Assembly: GCA_945859605.1 (NCBI GenBank)
Contig: OX243828.1
Coordinates: 28,104,178 to 28,168,177 of the forward strand
DNA from: Lumbricus rubellus
Taxonomy: Eukaryota; Annelida; Clitellata; Crassiclitellata; Lumbricidae
Length of the DNA stretch: 64,000 nucleotides
Direction: 5' to 3'
A program made the translations under genes and the position numbers. The notes under the pieces are model-generated. The model had not been told where the DNA came from. It ran no database searches and was given only the letters and a program-made list of their open reading frames with translations. Below, piece by piece: positions 12,548 through 23,346 of this stretch; within the stretch, counting starts at the first letter, position 1, and each line of letters starts with the position of its first letter.

Positions 12548-13072
12548 ATTTCTACACGAAATGTGCAGTTGTAAATGAATTTGTGCAGTTGTAAATGAAT
12601 TCGTGCAGTTGTAAATGAATTCGTGCAGTTGTAAATGAGTTCGTGCAGTTGTAAATGAATTCGTGCAGTTGTAAATGAATTCGTGCAGTTGTAAATGAAT
12701 TCGTGCAGTTGTAAATGAATTCGTGCAGTTGCAAATGAATTCGTGCAGTTGTAAATGAATTCGTGCAGTTGTAAATGAATTCGTGCAGTTGTAAATGAGT
12801 TCGTGCAGTTGTAAATGAATTCGTGCAGTTGTAAATGAATTCGTGCAGTTGTAAATGAATTCGTGCAGTTGTAAATGAATTCGTGCAGTTGTAAATGAAT
12901 TCGTGCAGTTGTAAATGAATTCGTGCAGTTGTAAATGAGTTCGTGCAGTTGTAAATGAATTCGTGCAGTTGTAAATGAATTCGTGCAGTTGTAAATGAAT
13001 TCGTGCAGTTGTAAATGAATTTGTGCAGTTGTAAATGAATTCGTGCAGTTGTAAATGAATTCGTGCAGTTGT
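12548..13072. repeat. 20-bp minisatellite (about 26 copies)
   Basis: The unit TCGTGCAGTTGTAAATGAAT is highly uniform, with rare variants (TTCG/TTTG, GAGT, GCAAATG). It creates an EcoRI-type GAATTC at most junctions. The repetitive minus-strand frames here are artefacts: the 20-bp unit cycles through all three frames. Confidence 0.9.
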
Positions 13073-13443
13073 AAAAGCTATCTTGTGCAATGATAACCAA
13101 CAGATAAAGCAAAATGGCAACCGCAGGTGGTTCACCACGGGACAGCGAAATGGGAAGATTAAGGGCCTAAAAAAGTCATCAGTTTTTACAGCCGGCGACT
13201 TGTGAAATTTGTGTGGGAAATTTCTGACAGCGGGAAGAGCAGGAAACCACGTGATCCCACCGGCCTGGAATTATCATCACTGTCTCATAGGCCTACAATG
13301 ATCAGCATTCGTGAAGGTCAAATCAAAAGCGCTCAAGCGATCGGCTATATGTAGTCTGGCATAGAATTATATTTTATAGTCAGACCAATTATTGAGCTGT
13401 CCTCACTCCTCCGATGAACCTCACAGTTCGCTTCTCTAATAAG

Positions 13444-13808
13444 CATGGGCGCCCGCACATAGGGGCAAGGGGGGGGCACTTGCCCCCCCCCCTGGAAAAT
13501 TGAAACCTATTTTTCTCACTACCACTTTTGGGGTTTATAACAAATTTCTTCATATTAGAGAATTAAAAAGCCTTCTGTTAACTAATATTTTTCGATTTTT
13601 AAACAAATTTCCTTGAAAAAGAAGCAATACATATTAGAAATTTTAAAAAGTGAAACTGAAAATTTTACATCAAGAAACCTCTGTGAAAAATACCCATGCA
13701 TGTTCTTAACTTCCCGCTTTGCATTTGTTGTCCTTCTGCTAAAAAATTTTTTTGACGTTGACCATCGTGTTTTGCCCCTTCCTGCAAAAATTTCTGCGGG
13801 CGCCCATG
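13444..13808. mobile_element. hAT-like MITE with CATGGGCGCCCGCA ends
   Basis: Terminal inverted repeats of 14 bp (CATGGGCGCCCGCA) are flanked by CTAATAAG and CTGATAAG, an 8-bp target duplication with one mismatch. Just inside the left end is AGGGGCAAGG followed by a GGCACTTGCC hairpin. The interior is AT-rich with no transposase. It shares the CATGGGCG terminus and 8-bp duplication with the element at 8499-9900. Confidence 0.75.
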
Positions 13809-14007
13809 CTGATAAGTTCTCGTGCGATTCCTTCTTCTCTTTACGATTTGTCTGAATTCAGATTTGTCCTCTGCTCCAATTTCCCGCCTGCGATTACGTC
13901 ATTGCAGTCGTCTCCATGACAACGGTGGTGATCGAAAAAAAGCGTCCGAGAAATGTGGGGCGACGGCCGTACGCCTACGTGATGGCATTTCTACCACAAT
14001 CATATAT

Positions 14008-14172
14008 TCTACTGCAGTTATTTATTCTACTGCAGTTATATATTCTACTGCAGTTATATATTCTACTGCAGTTACATATTCTACTGATTCTACTGCAGTT
14101 ATATATTCTACTGCAGTTATATATTCTACTGCAGTTATATATTCTACTGCAGTTATATATTCTACTGCAGTT
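14008..14172. repeat. 18-bp minisatellite (about 9 copies)
   Basis: The unit TTATATATTCTACTGCAG includes a PstI-type CTGCAG. Because 18 is a multiple of 3, frames stay open across it. No gene context is seen. Confidence 0.9.
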
Positions 14173-14754
14173 ATATCGGTCGGATGCGCTTGTTAGAACG
14201 ATTCTTGTTAGCTGCAGAATAAAACTCTGTCGTGGGCTAGTAGAGTACCTCTAGCAAACGACTCGAATATCTTTGCCTCCTCTAGCGTCTGAACGAATTA
14301 CACTCCACTTCGACCCACGTGAAAGATTTCAATGGTTACCAAACTCTGTGCCAACTTCGCGATTTAGTTGTTGCAGGGTCAAAAGTGTGACGCGATGTGA
14401 CTGAAGAGAGACATGCCTCGATTAAGTGAAAACAATATTTCAGGCTCCAGAAAAATACGCAAAGTGCAAAAAAAATCCAGTAGGCTAAACTGGGATAATG
14501 GCAAGGTATGAAGACTGTGATAATATATTAGAGCCGGTCTATTTTGTGTAGAATGGCCCACCCTGTATATAAATATATAATATACTCCCAAAGAATTGCA
14601 TAAGAAATTTTAAACACTGTTTCTGTAATACTCGACTTATGTAATACTAAGTTAAAGCAAAGAGAACAAAGTAAAATGGTTACACATTTTCTGAATAAAT
14701 TTAGGCTTAAATGTGTATTCAGGCATCCAATACATAACCCCACTCCAAATCAGT

Positions 14755-15060
14755 GGACACTTTAGTATTGTATTTAAGCAATTACAAAGCGCGTCTACTA
14801 TGGCGAACCAGTCAGAAGCGCTCCCGTGCGCAAGACCTTGCAAGAAGGTTTTGAGAAGAGAGAGTTGTAAAGCAAACAGAAGGAGGAAGCACATTCGAAG
14901 AGAATGAACAATTGAGGACAAACGATCGAGAGCCTAAGCAGTTCTAGAGCAAGGATCCAAAAGGTCAAGCCTTTTGGATGAACGAAGTGGACAGTGGAAG
15001 CTGAGTGAGGCTGAATTGTAACATCGGCCAGATATTTGGTGTAACAGTACCTGGTTCAAA
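14755..15060 (-). pseudogene. 3' end of a LINE, related to the copy at 61880-62886
   Basis: Plus-strand words such as GAAGCGCTCCC, GGTTTTGAGAAGAG, TTGGATGAACGAAGTGGAC and GAAGCTGAGTGAGG occur in the same order as at 61947-62190. The minus strand is the sense strand, as in that copy. This copy is more diverged and lacks an open frame. Confidence 0.75.
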
Positions 15061-17340
15061 TCTAAAAGACCAAAATCTGAAATTTAGAAAAAGACAATGG
15101 CAAAACTTAGAAAAAGACAAAGGCAAAATGCACCTCTCTCCTCAAAGCTACATAACAGCCATTAAAGCTCTTGCTGTGACGGCATAGTTAAAGGAACAAC
15201 TCACAAGAGCGCTTCTACAAAGTCATTGCACATTTCATAGTTATTACAACTACGTGTAACTTCCAATTTACCACCGAACCAGTTAAACAGTTTTTCATCA
15301 TGAATGCATCACAAGAATTGTCAGGAGTAACTATTTCAAGCTGAATCACAACTGACTGTAAAGGAATGTATGATGTATGGCTTGTGTATGAAGAGAACTG
15401 TATGTGGAGGGTGCAAAAAAACTTGGAGGGACATCCGAGGAAGAATAGGACAAGGAAAACAATGAATAAGAAATGCAAATTAACGAAACCCAAAAATATC
15501 AAACAAAGAACATGGTGGACAGAGCCAGCTTCTGCAAAATTTTCAACACTTTTTCACTTGCGAGTTTGTAACATTAAAATACACAACTTGCTTACTGCTT
15601 GCTCAATTACTTACCTAACCAGTAACCACCCATGTACCCGTACTGAAACTTCGTAAATATAATGTGATTAAAGATTGCTGTAACTTACAGCTTGCCATTT
15701 ACTGTAACTTGCTAAAGTGGTTAGGCCAGCTTTAGGTGAAAGTTTAATGTCATAAAAGAAATGGTAGTAATGGCAAAATTCGAACTTGCCAGCATTCCAG
15801 TCAGTAACTTAGGTGCCAGACGTGAAGCTAAATTGATTGACAAATATTTACATCAGTTCAGCAGAATAATATCAAATACAATTATTAACTGCAATAAACT
15901 TACTGATCTTTTTATCAGAAACAAAACAAGTTGATTTTTTTACTATGTCATGTCCTACTGATATCTTTCGAAAAACATCTCATATTACTGCTCAAGGATC
16001 TTGTGACAGACGTACAAAACTCACAGCGCAAAATTACAATGAAGAATCTGGGTTGTCCAAATACTGACCGCTGGAAAGAGGGGAGGGAGCTGTCATGCAA
16101 TGGAGGGACGATGAGGGAAGTTAATCCCAACGAGGATGACCGCATCCAAACTCACACACATATTTCAATATAGAATCAAGCAGAACTTGATTGTAGCATA
16201 CAGTTGGAAATAAATTGCAAGTGCTCTGATGCACCAGCCTCTGTCAGCCTCTGTCAGAACTGTGTTGGGCTCTCCACTCAAAGTCCCCACTGTCAGATGT
16301 GGCAGCAAGAAAAGCCCTACCCAATAGCAAAGTTAGACCTGGAAGGTATTAGCTATGCTTCTGTCATCGGTCGGAGTGTTGATGTCCTTAAAGAGGAATG
16401 GAAAGGGTGGTAACGTCAAATGTAGACAGTGAGAGGGAAATACAGAGGTCGTTTCAATATGACAGAATCTTCCTTTACACACAGCACAAATTGACCAAAA
16501 ATATGCATTTCTGCATTACATATCAGATTTGATCAGAAAATTACCAATGATCACTATTCTCAAAAACTGATGCATGCTTGTAACACTATTCAAATGTAAT
16601 TCTAAAGTTGGAGCAGGATCAGACTTTTTAGTTCGTTATAGCAACAACTCAAATATCTCTTTGAAACACAACAGACCATGCCACATCTGATAACTGAACC
16701 CATTAAAACAACATCCACTAAGATTTTGGGTCATTTAAAATAAATCAACAAATACTGTGACAGTGTTAACTATGTCTGGCTCTACAGCCATATTCTTCTG
16801 AAGCTACTATTCAACTGTGACAATCACATTCAGTCTGGCAGCTGCATAAAAGACAAAAGCAATATTGGGATTTGACTAGCACTGCAGATTCGTGATTTCA
16901 TGAGCACCAAGAAAATTAGCAACTGAAATTCGCTGATCGATTACAATAAGAATTTTCTCGCAAAACGTTGTAGATAACCGATTAGAATTTGATTAGTTAA
17001 ATTGCAAACCAATCAGCATTACAATTAGTTACTGAAATTTGCTAATCGTTTAGAATTAGATAACAAAATCTTGTAACAAATGAATTAGAATTAGCTGTCG
17101 TGTAATTGATTAGCTAATCAAATCTAGAATAAAAATCAATTAGTTACCCACCTCTGCTTTGTTCGTTATTAAACAAATTTCTGATACACAAGCTTAAAAC
17201 TATTCGACAAGAGTTTGCTTTTATTACATGATGGAATATCTCAGTATCTCTTCATCACTCGTTAAGAGAGTGGTCCGTCAAGGGCGTTCAACCACTATAG
17301 AAAACGTGTACATTTAAATTTGTCAGTCACTGTTGGCTGC
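15060..17340. other. AT-rich gene-free stretch downstream of the ADAR gene
   Basis: Short open frames (for example 16204-16413) have no recognisable domains or convincing splice sites. 16915-17150 is rich in AATTAG/CTAATT words in both orientations. Nothing else is recognised. Confidence 0.45.
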
Positions 17341-17470
17341 TGCAATCAACATTTTTTATTTTTAAAAATCAATTGCGGACAACAAGAACTGGTCCAGCCA
17401 CCCAATATCCATCCAGTCCTGCCTTTTCAAATGCTAACCTGCATAGCACAAGTGTTGCCTCTGTCTTAGC
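17335..17470 (-). pseudogene. Degenerate tandem copy of the ADAR last coding segment
   Basis: The segment repeats, at an offset of about 133 bp, the 3' end of the ADAR coding sequence and its flank. GCAATCAACATTTT, GACAACAAGAACTGGTCC and CTGCCTTTTCAAATGCT all recur. On the minus strand it reads FEKAGLDGYWVAGPVLVV in place of the true [19 protein letters not shown]. An AATAAA on the minus strand (17355-17360) lies in it and could serve the ADAR transcript, which would make this part of the 3' UTR. Confidence 0.8.
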
Positions 17471-17501
17471 TGTTGCAATCAACATTTTGAAATAAACTGA
17501 A

Positions 17502-20285
17502 TCAATTGCTGCTTCTAGGTGACAACAAGAACTGGTCCTGCTCCAGAGGCTTTCCAACCCAACGCCCAATTCCTGCCTTTTCAAATGCTTGGTACAGCAG
17601 ACCTTTTGCCTGCTGGTAGTCGCCAGCAAGAGCCTTTGCCTCTGCGTACGTAGACTGGACATCAAACGTTAACCCTGTCGTCAGACGCAGAGCTCCCGAC
17701 AACTCACTGAACTTCTGGAACAGCTCCTGCTTGGAAAGCTTACAGGAATTGCCGGCTTCCAGCTTTCCAGAGTTAGTATTCACAACGTCGAGGCCGTCAG
17801 TCCCATCGTTCATCCACACGCACGCAAAGCTCGGTGCCTTCTGCGGCTTGCGACTGTCAGGATTCGTGATGGTGCTCAGCGTAGGTTGGTTCACGTGGTA
17901 ACCAGTTGGCAGCGATTCGATCTCACCGAGACGACCAAACACGGCTCGGCTTAGATGCTCGCTGTGGTAGAGGCTTCCGACGACTATGCTGCTCAGGTAG
18001 ACTGGCTCCAAGAAGAGACTGAGTAGAGCTCCTAGAAGAAAATCAGCACAATGCATCAGTATAATAATTAACTATAAATCATTTTCACTCAATGAGATGT
18101 GAACTAATATTCTCTACCAACAGAGTAATATCTATCTGATGAGGCTGCACAACTGGCCTGTGTTACAGCAACTAAGGCCTCTCCACCTTTAATACCTTGA
18201 GAACATAAGGTTTAATGCTGCTAGTTCAGAGCTACAACTCTAACAGCACATTGATTTATACTTTCAAAACTGTTCATAGTATTACTATTCCATCAGTTTT
18301 TTTGCAGAGAAATTGTGCTGCAGACTTTTCATTATATTGCATGCATTGCTGTCTCAAATCTGAGTGGCCTCTTGCCTCATTCTACTTACTTAACAAACTC
18401 TCCAAGCAATGGCGCAAACAGCATTTTCAGTCAGATGGACACAAAAGAAACGTAGGCCTGGAGTGTGCATTAGGCCAGTGTACATTAGGCCTGGAGTGAA
18501 CAAAATAAATATGCATCTGCCCCCCTGCAGTCTATAGTGTCTTAAATTCAGCATTATCTTAGGAAGAACTTTATTGGCCTTGTCATCTGCATCAAGCTCT
18601 ACAACAAACTTTCCCGCTTCTCAGACAGCATGGTGTTCAAAAACATACACAAAATTCAACAATAACACCAAACAAGTTCAGGCAGAAATTTATTACCATG
18701 ACTGCAAAGAAATCAATTTCATGGCATAAGATAGGAAGCTTAAAATGTGTAGAAATCAAATGGATTGCAATCTGACGTAATGTAACAAAATGCAAACCTT
18801 GAACTCCAAGAACATTCCAGCGAGCAATCTTGTCGCTGCACGACATCGTAAGCAACCTTTCGCCGCTGAGAATTCCATCCCACGTCTGAACGGCCTCCGC
18901 ATACTTCACAGGAATCGTGCCTTCGCCAGACTCGATCTTCGTCCTCAGCTGTCCCCGAGTTATACGGTTCGGATGTCGGTCCGTACCATTTTCTTCTCCT
19001 TCTTCAGGAGTTGTTTCATGGGGCGCGAAGATTCGTGCGTCTCCACATGGAGATGAACTTATGAACAGATGAAATTTCACGTCACGTTTTATCTGGAAAC
19101 CTGCACGGTCAGAACATTTCTCGAGTATGGTGGAATCGGCCGGTGGTTCAGTTGCCGATGTCCATTTCTCCAGTTCATTGAAGAGAAATAGACGCAGGCA
19201 ACGACACGCAAGAACCTCAGCGTGACAATCATTGATGGCCGCTCCGATGTCACTGATATATTCCCCATTGATACATTTTGTTCCTGTTGTTACTGCGACC
19301 ACTTGCCCTGGCATCGCATCGTATGATTTCTCATCGCCATACGTCATCACGATTCCTGCGAGCACCTTAAACCGCGAATGCTGCGTTGTGAACTGATTCG
19401 TCAGATCTCCGAACTTCTCGACGACTATCTTCGCAACATGATCAGATAGCAAACGATCAAACTGTCCTCGATTTGATGGAACTGCTTCCTTTCCTAATTA
19501 TGCAAACAATAACTTATTGTTTTACGATCGCACAAGTTTCTTTACTCTGGCAATTTGCAAAAACAATTAGCATTTAGTTTAGAGACTGAGTCCTAAGTTC
19601 ACGCCTTCTCTGTCAGTGCATCGCAATCATTTTGACTATGAAAACCATTTGGTCAGAAGATAATTCTTCAAGAAACTCGACCTAACCAAACTACATAATG
19701 GTATTATGATATTATGGTAAATGTAGTGCAGTATTAAATGCAAAGTAGACCAATATATGTTTAATTAATAACTGATTACGATATAATGATACATATACAG
19801 CTTCAAGCAATAAAAACTCTGGTTATGGTCATGGTTAATTAAAAATAATGTGATTAGGAATAACAGTAGGGTGAAAACCCCGGTCCTGAATCGGTTAAGT
19901 ATTATTACTAACTAGTAATCAATTAGTAATTAGTTAAGTATTATTAATAATTAGTTAAGGTAACTAGTTAAGGTAATTAATTAACCTATTATAGTAATTA
20001 GGTCTTATTAATTACTTATTATATTAATTAGTATAGTAATTAGTATAATAATTAGGTAATTATATTAGTAATAGTAATTAGTTAACCCTAACTAGCAGCG
20101 GTACAGGGTCCCACCCCGGGTATGCGTCATCGGTAGCGGCATCCAAAACACAAAGAGCCGGTCTTTTCAAAAGACTGCGGCGGACGGAACACTTAACTGA
20201 AGGGGGGTATTGTTCTAGGAACTACCCTATAATTATAGTCCCCCCTTTTGATGTAAAGGCCTTTGCGTGCACATTCCTGTCTGCC

Positions 20286-20328
<43 letters not shown>

Positions 20329-23301
20329 GTGACTTACTTGTACGTCAAAAATAATTATAGACATTGAAAAATAAATTTTTATTTCTTCACAGGGTCCCAT
20401 AGCCCCCAAATAGTCCACGCCGGTAGAGTGCAACAAATTATTACCTTCACTGAACCCTATAATTATGATCACACGACGGCGAAGACGCCCCAGGCATCGG
20501 TCGACGGACGACGGTCGCGTGCACTGAAGCGTGTCATAGCAGACATAACGGTCTCTACGCCCCGGGCGATGAGACGGGCACCGATCGAGGGGCCTATTGA
20601 ACTGCTCAGCCGTTTAATAACGCAATTGTAAAGCCCACATATTCAACAATTACAAATCATTGCTTTTATCGCCCGTACACACAAGCTTTGATCACACACG
20701 TATTGATTTATAACACACGAGGCTATGTAGACGCGCATAAGTCAAAGTATAGTCCATTCGTCTTCACACCCCCTCTTCCTCCTTACCCTCCATTCCTCCT
20801 CTTCCTCCATTCCCCACTCTTCCTCCACATCCCATCTCTCTCTCTTCCTCCTCACCCCTCTCTTTCTTATTCCTCTCATCTACAAAGTCAACCGGCAGCC
20901 TTTGAACGCAAACATGAAACACACACATAAATGTCACTTCAAAGTTTTATCCCTCAACGAATATTCACATTTGTACTCAAGACTTCTAAAGCCTCTTTCA
21001 TCATCAAAAGACCTCGGCGAACTTCTAAAGAGGCAGGCATCAAAAATATTCTGTTTGATCTTCAAAGAGCACAGTACTTCTAAAGATTCTTTCATCTGAC
21101 ACGTACACAAATCTAGAAAGGAACACACATAACCAGTGGTATTTACACGCACCCAAGCATGCAAACACAAACATGCACACAAAAGCATGATGAAATATCT
21201 CTCTTCTATTACATCAGCCACCTTATAAAACTCGCAAAATCTCCACAGGGTAGCACAGACGCTTTCAGAAATCAGCACACGTTTCTTCATCTACAGACGA
21301 TTCCCGTGGCCAGCAGCTCTTTCTACAGTCTTGTGTCAGACGACAGCAACAAGTCTTCAGCTTACAACAGAATGACTTCACGTATGTATTATAGTATTGA
21401 GAAGAATTATTTTAATTTGTATCGAGCTTGAATAATTTCTGAATTTTATTTAATGTATAGGACTATAGTGCTTAAATTTCTTCATCTGTCTTAAACATTC
21501 ATTTATTATTTCTTTCGTCAGCTTAAATTCATAGGTTCTGTCTTAAACACCCGTTTATTGTTTCTTTCGCCAACTTAAAATAACTTCATAGGTTCTGTCT
21601 TAAACACCCGTTTATTGTTACTTTCGCCAACTTAAAATAATTTCATAGGTTCTGTCTTAAACACCCGTTTATTGTTTCTTTCGCCAACTTAAAATAACTT
21701 CATAGGTTCTGTCTTAAACACCCGTTTATTGTTACTTTCGCCAACTTAAAATAATTTCATAGGCTCTGTCTTAAACACCCGTTTATTGTTTCTTTCACCA
21801 ACTTAAAATGCTTTCATAGGCGCTGTCTTAAACACGACTTTTATTTCTTTTCTAGAATCCAAGATGATAGATGCCATTATAAGGGACGAAGAATTGAAAA
21901 TGAAAGAACGTGTTCGTAACAGACTGCTTGAAATGGGTTTGTAGTCTGCACATGAAATTTATATTTTATGTGTGAAATATTTTACTCAAAATACACCGTG
22001 AGTCAAAAAAAAGTAAGCCAAATTGTTTTTCATATATCTCTAATGCATGATAACATATCACGCTAAAATTTTCCAAATATTTAGAGAATTGGACGAAGAA
22101 TATGATTCCAAAATTTCATGGGATAAAATTGAACGGATAAAAAGATATGAATCTGTAAACTTCATATGCCGAAATTGCCGTTTACAAGCAATTTTTTTGT
22201 CAGATTCAATAAAAAAAAGTAAGCTAAACTGTTTTTATTATTTCTCCAATGCCAGCTAATTAATCATACTAAAACTTTCCAGATATTTAGATAATTGAAC
22301 CTAGAATAGGATTCCAAAATATCATGCAATAAATTTGAACGGATAGAAAGATATGAATATTTGAACGTCATCTCCGAAATTTCACTTTTCAGCAAATCTG
22401 TTATGGTGTTCGCTGCAGTTTTGATGCCTGATAATTCCCAAGTTTGGTCTTCAGTGATCCTGGAGTAAAATTTTACGGAATATAAAGTGTGGAGCGTGCA
22501 TAATGAAAGACCGAGTCTACCAGACAACAATCCATGATATAAACGATCTGAAGCAACGCTTGTTGGAAGTGTGGGATGGCCTGGACCAGAGGATAATCGA
22601 CGATGCTGTTGCCTAATGGCGCCTGCGCCTCAAGGCTTGCGTGCACGCTGAAGGATGACATTTTGAGCATCTTATTTAATTAAATAATCAAATCATACTG
22701 TTGGGGTCATATTGCTAGTTCAATTATCTACATATCTGGAAAATTTTAGAATGATTGATCATCAGGCATTAGAGATATGAGAAAAAGTTTGACTTACATT
22801 TTACTGAATCTGACAGAAAATTGCTTGTAAACGGCAATTTCGGCATATGAAGTTTAAAGATTCATATCTTTTTATCCGTTCAACTTTATCTCATGAAATT
22901 TTGGAATCATATTCTTGGTCCAATTCTCTAAATATTTGGAAAATTTTAGCATGATATGTTATCAGGCATTAGAGATTTATGAAAAACAATCTGGCTTACT
23001 TTTTTTTGACTCACGGTGTATATTTTGTTATAACTAATTGTAATGAATTCGAACATTTTACTAGTTAGAAATGTGGCATTTTAAATTTTCAGTCAAAGAC
23101 CTTTTAGCAGTGCTATTTTATTTCAGAGCGAAAAAGAAAAGCTGACGAAATGAACACAGACAGGCATTCAAGTAGGAAATATTTCTTTATTCTCTGTCAA
23201 ATTTTCGCTGTTAGACCTTTATTGACAGCATTGCAACCATCATTTACAGAAACCAACATTTGGCCTCTTATAGAATTCATTGTGTTATATCTTCTATAGA
23301 A

Positions 23302-23346
<45 letters not shown>

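Noticed and set aside
12539..13138. Nearly 200-codon repetitive minus-strand frames
   Set aside because: Produced by a 20-bp minisatellite. All three frames give similar peptides, as expected from the repeat alone.
16204..16413. 70-codon plus-strand frame with several Cys
   Set aside because: No recognisable domain or convincing splice sites. It lies in the gene-free flank of the ADAR gene.
20428..20631. Possible extra Polinton gene (67 codons)
   Set aside because: No motif of integrase, ATPase, protease or capsid is visible and it lacks clear splice partners, so it is only described as unassigned.
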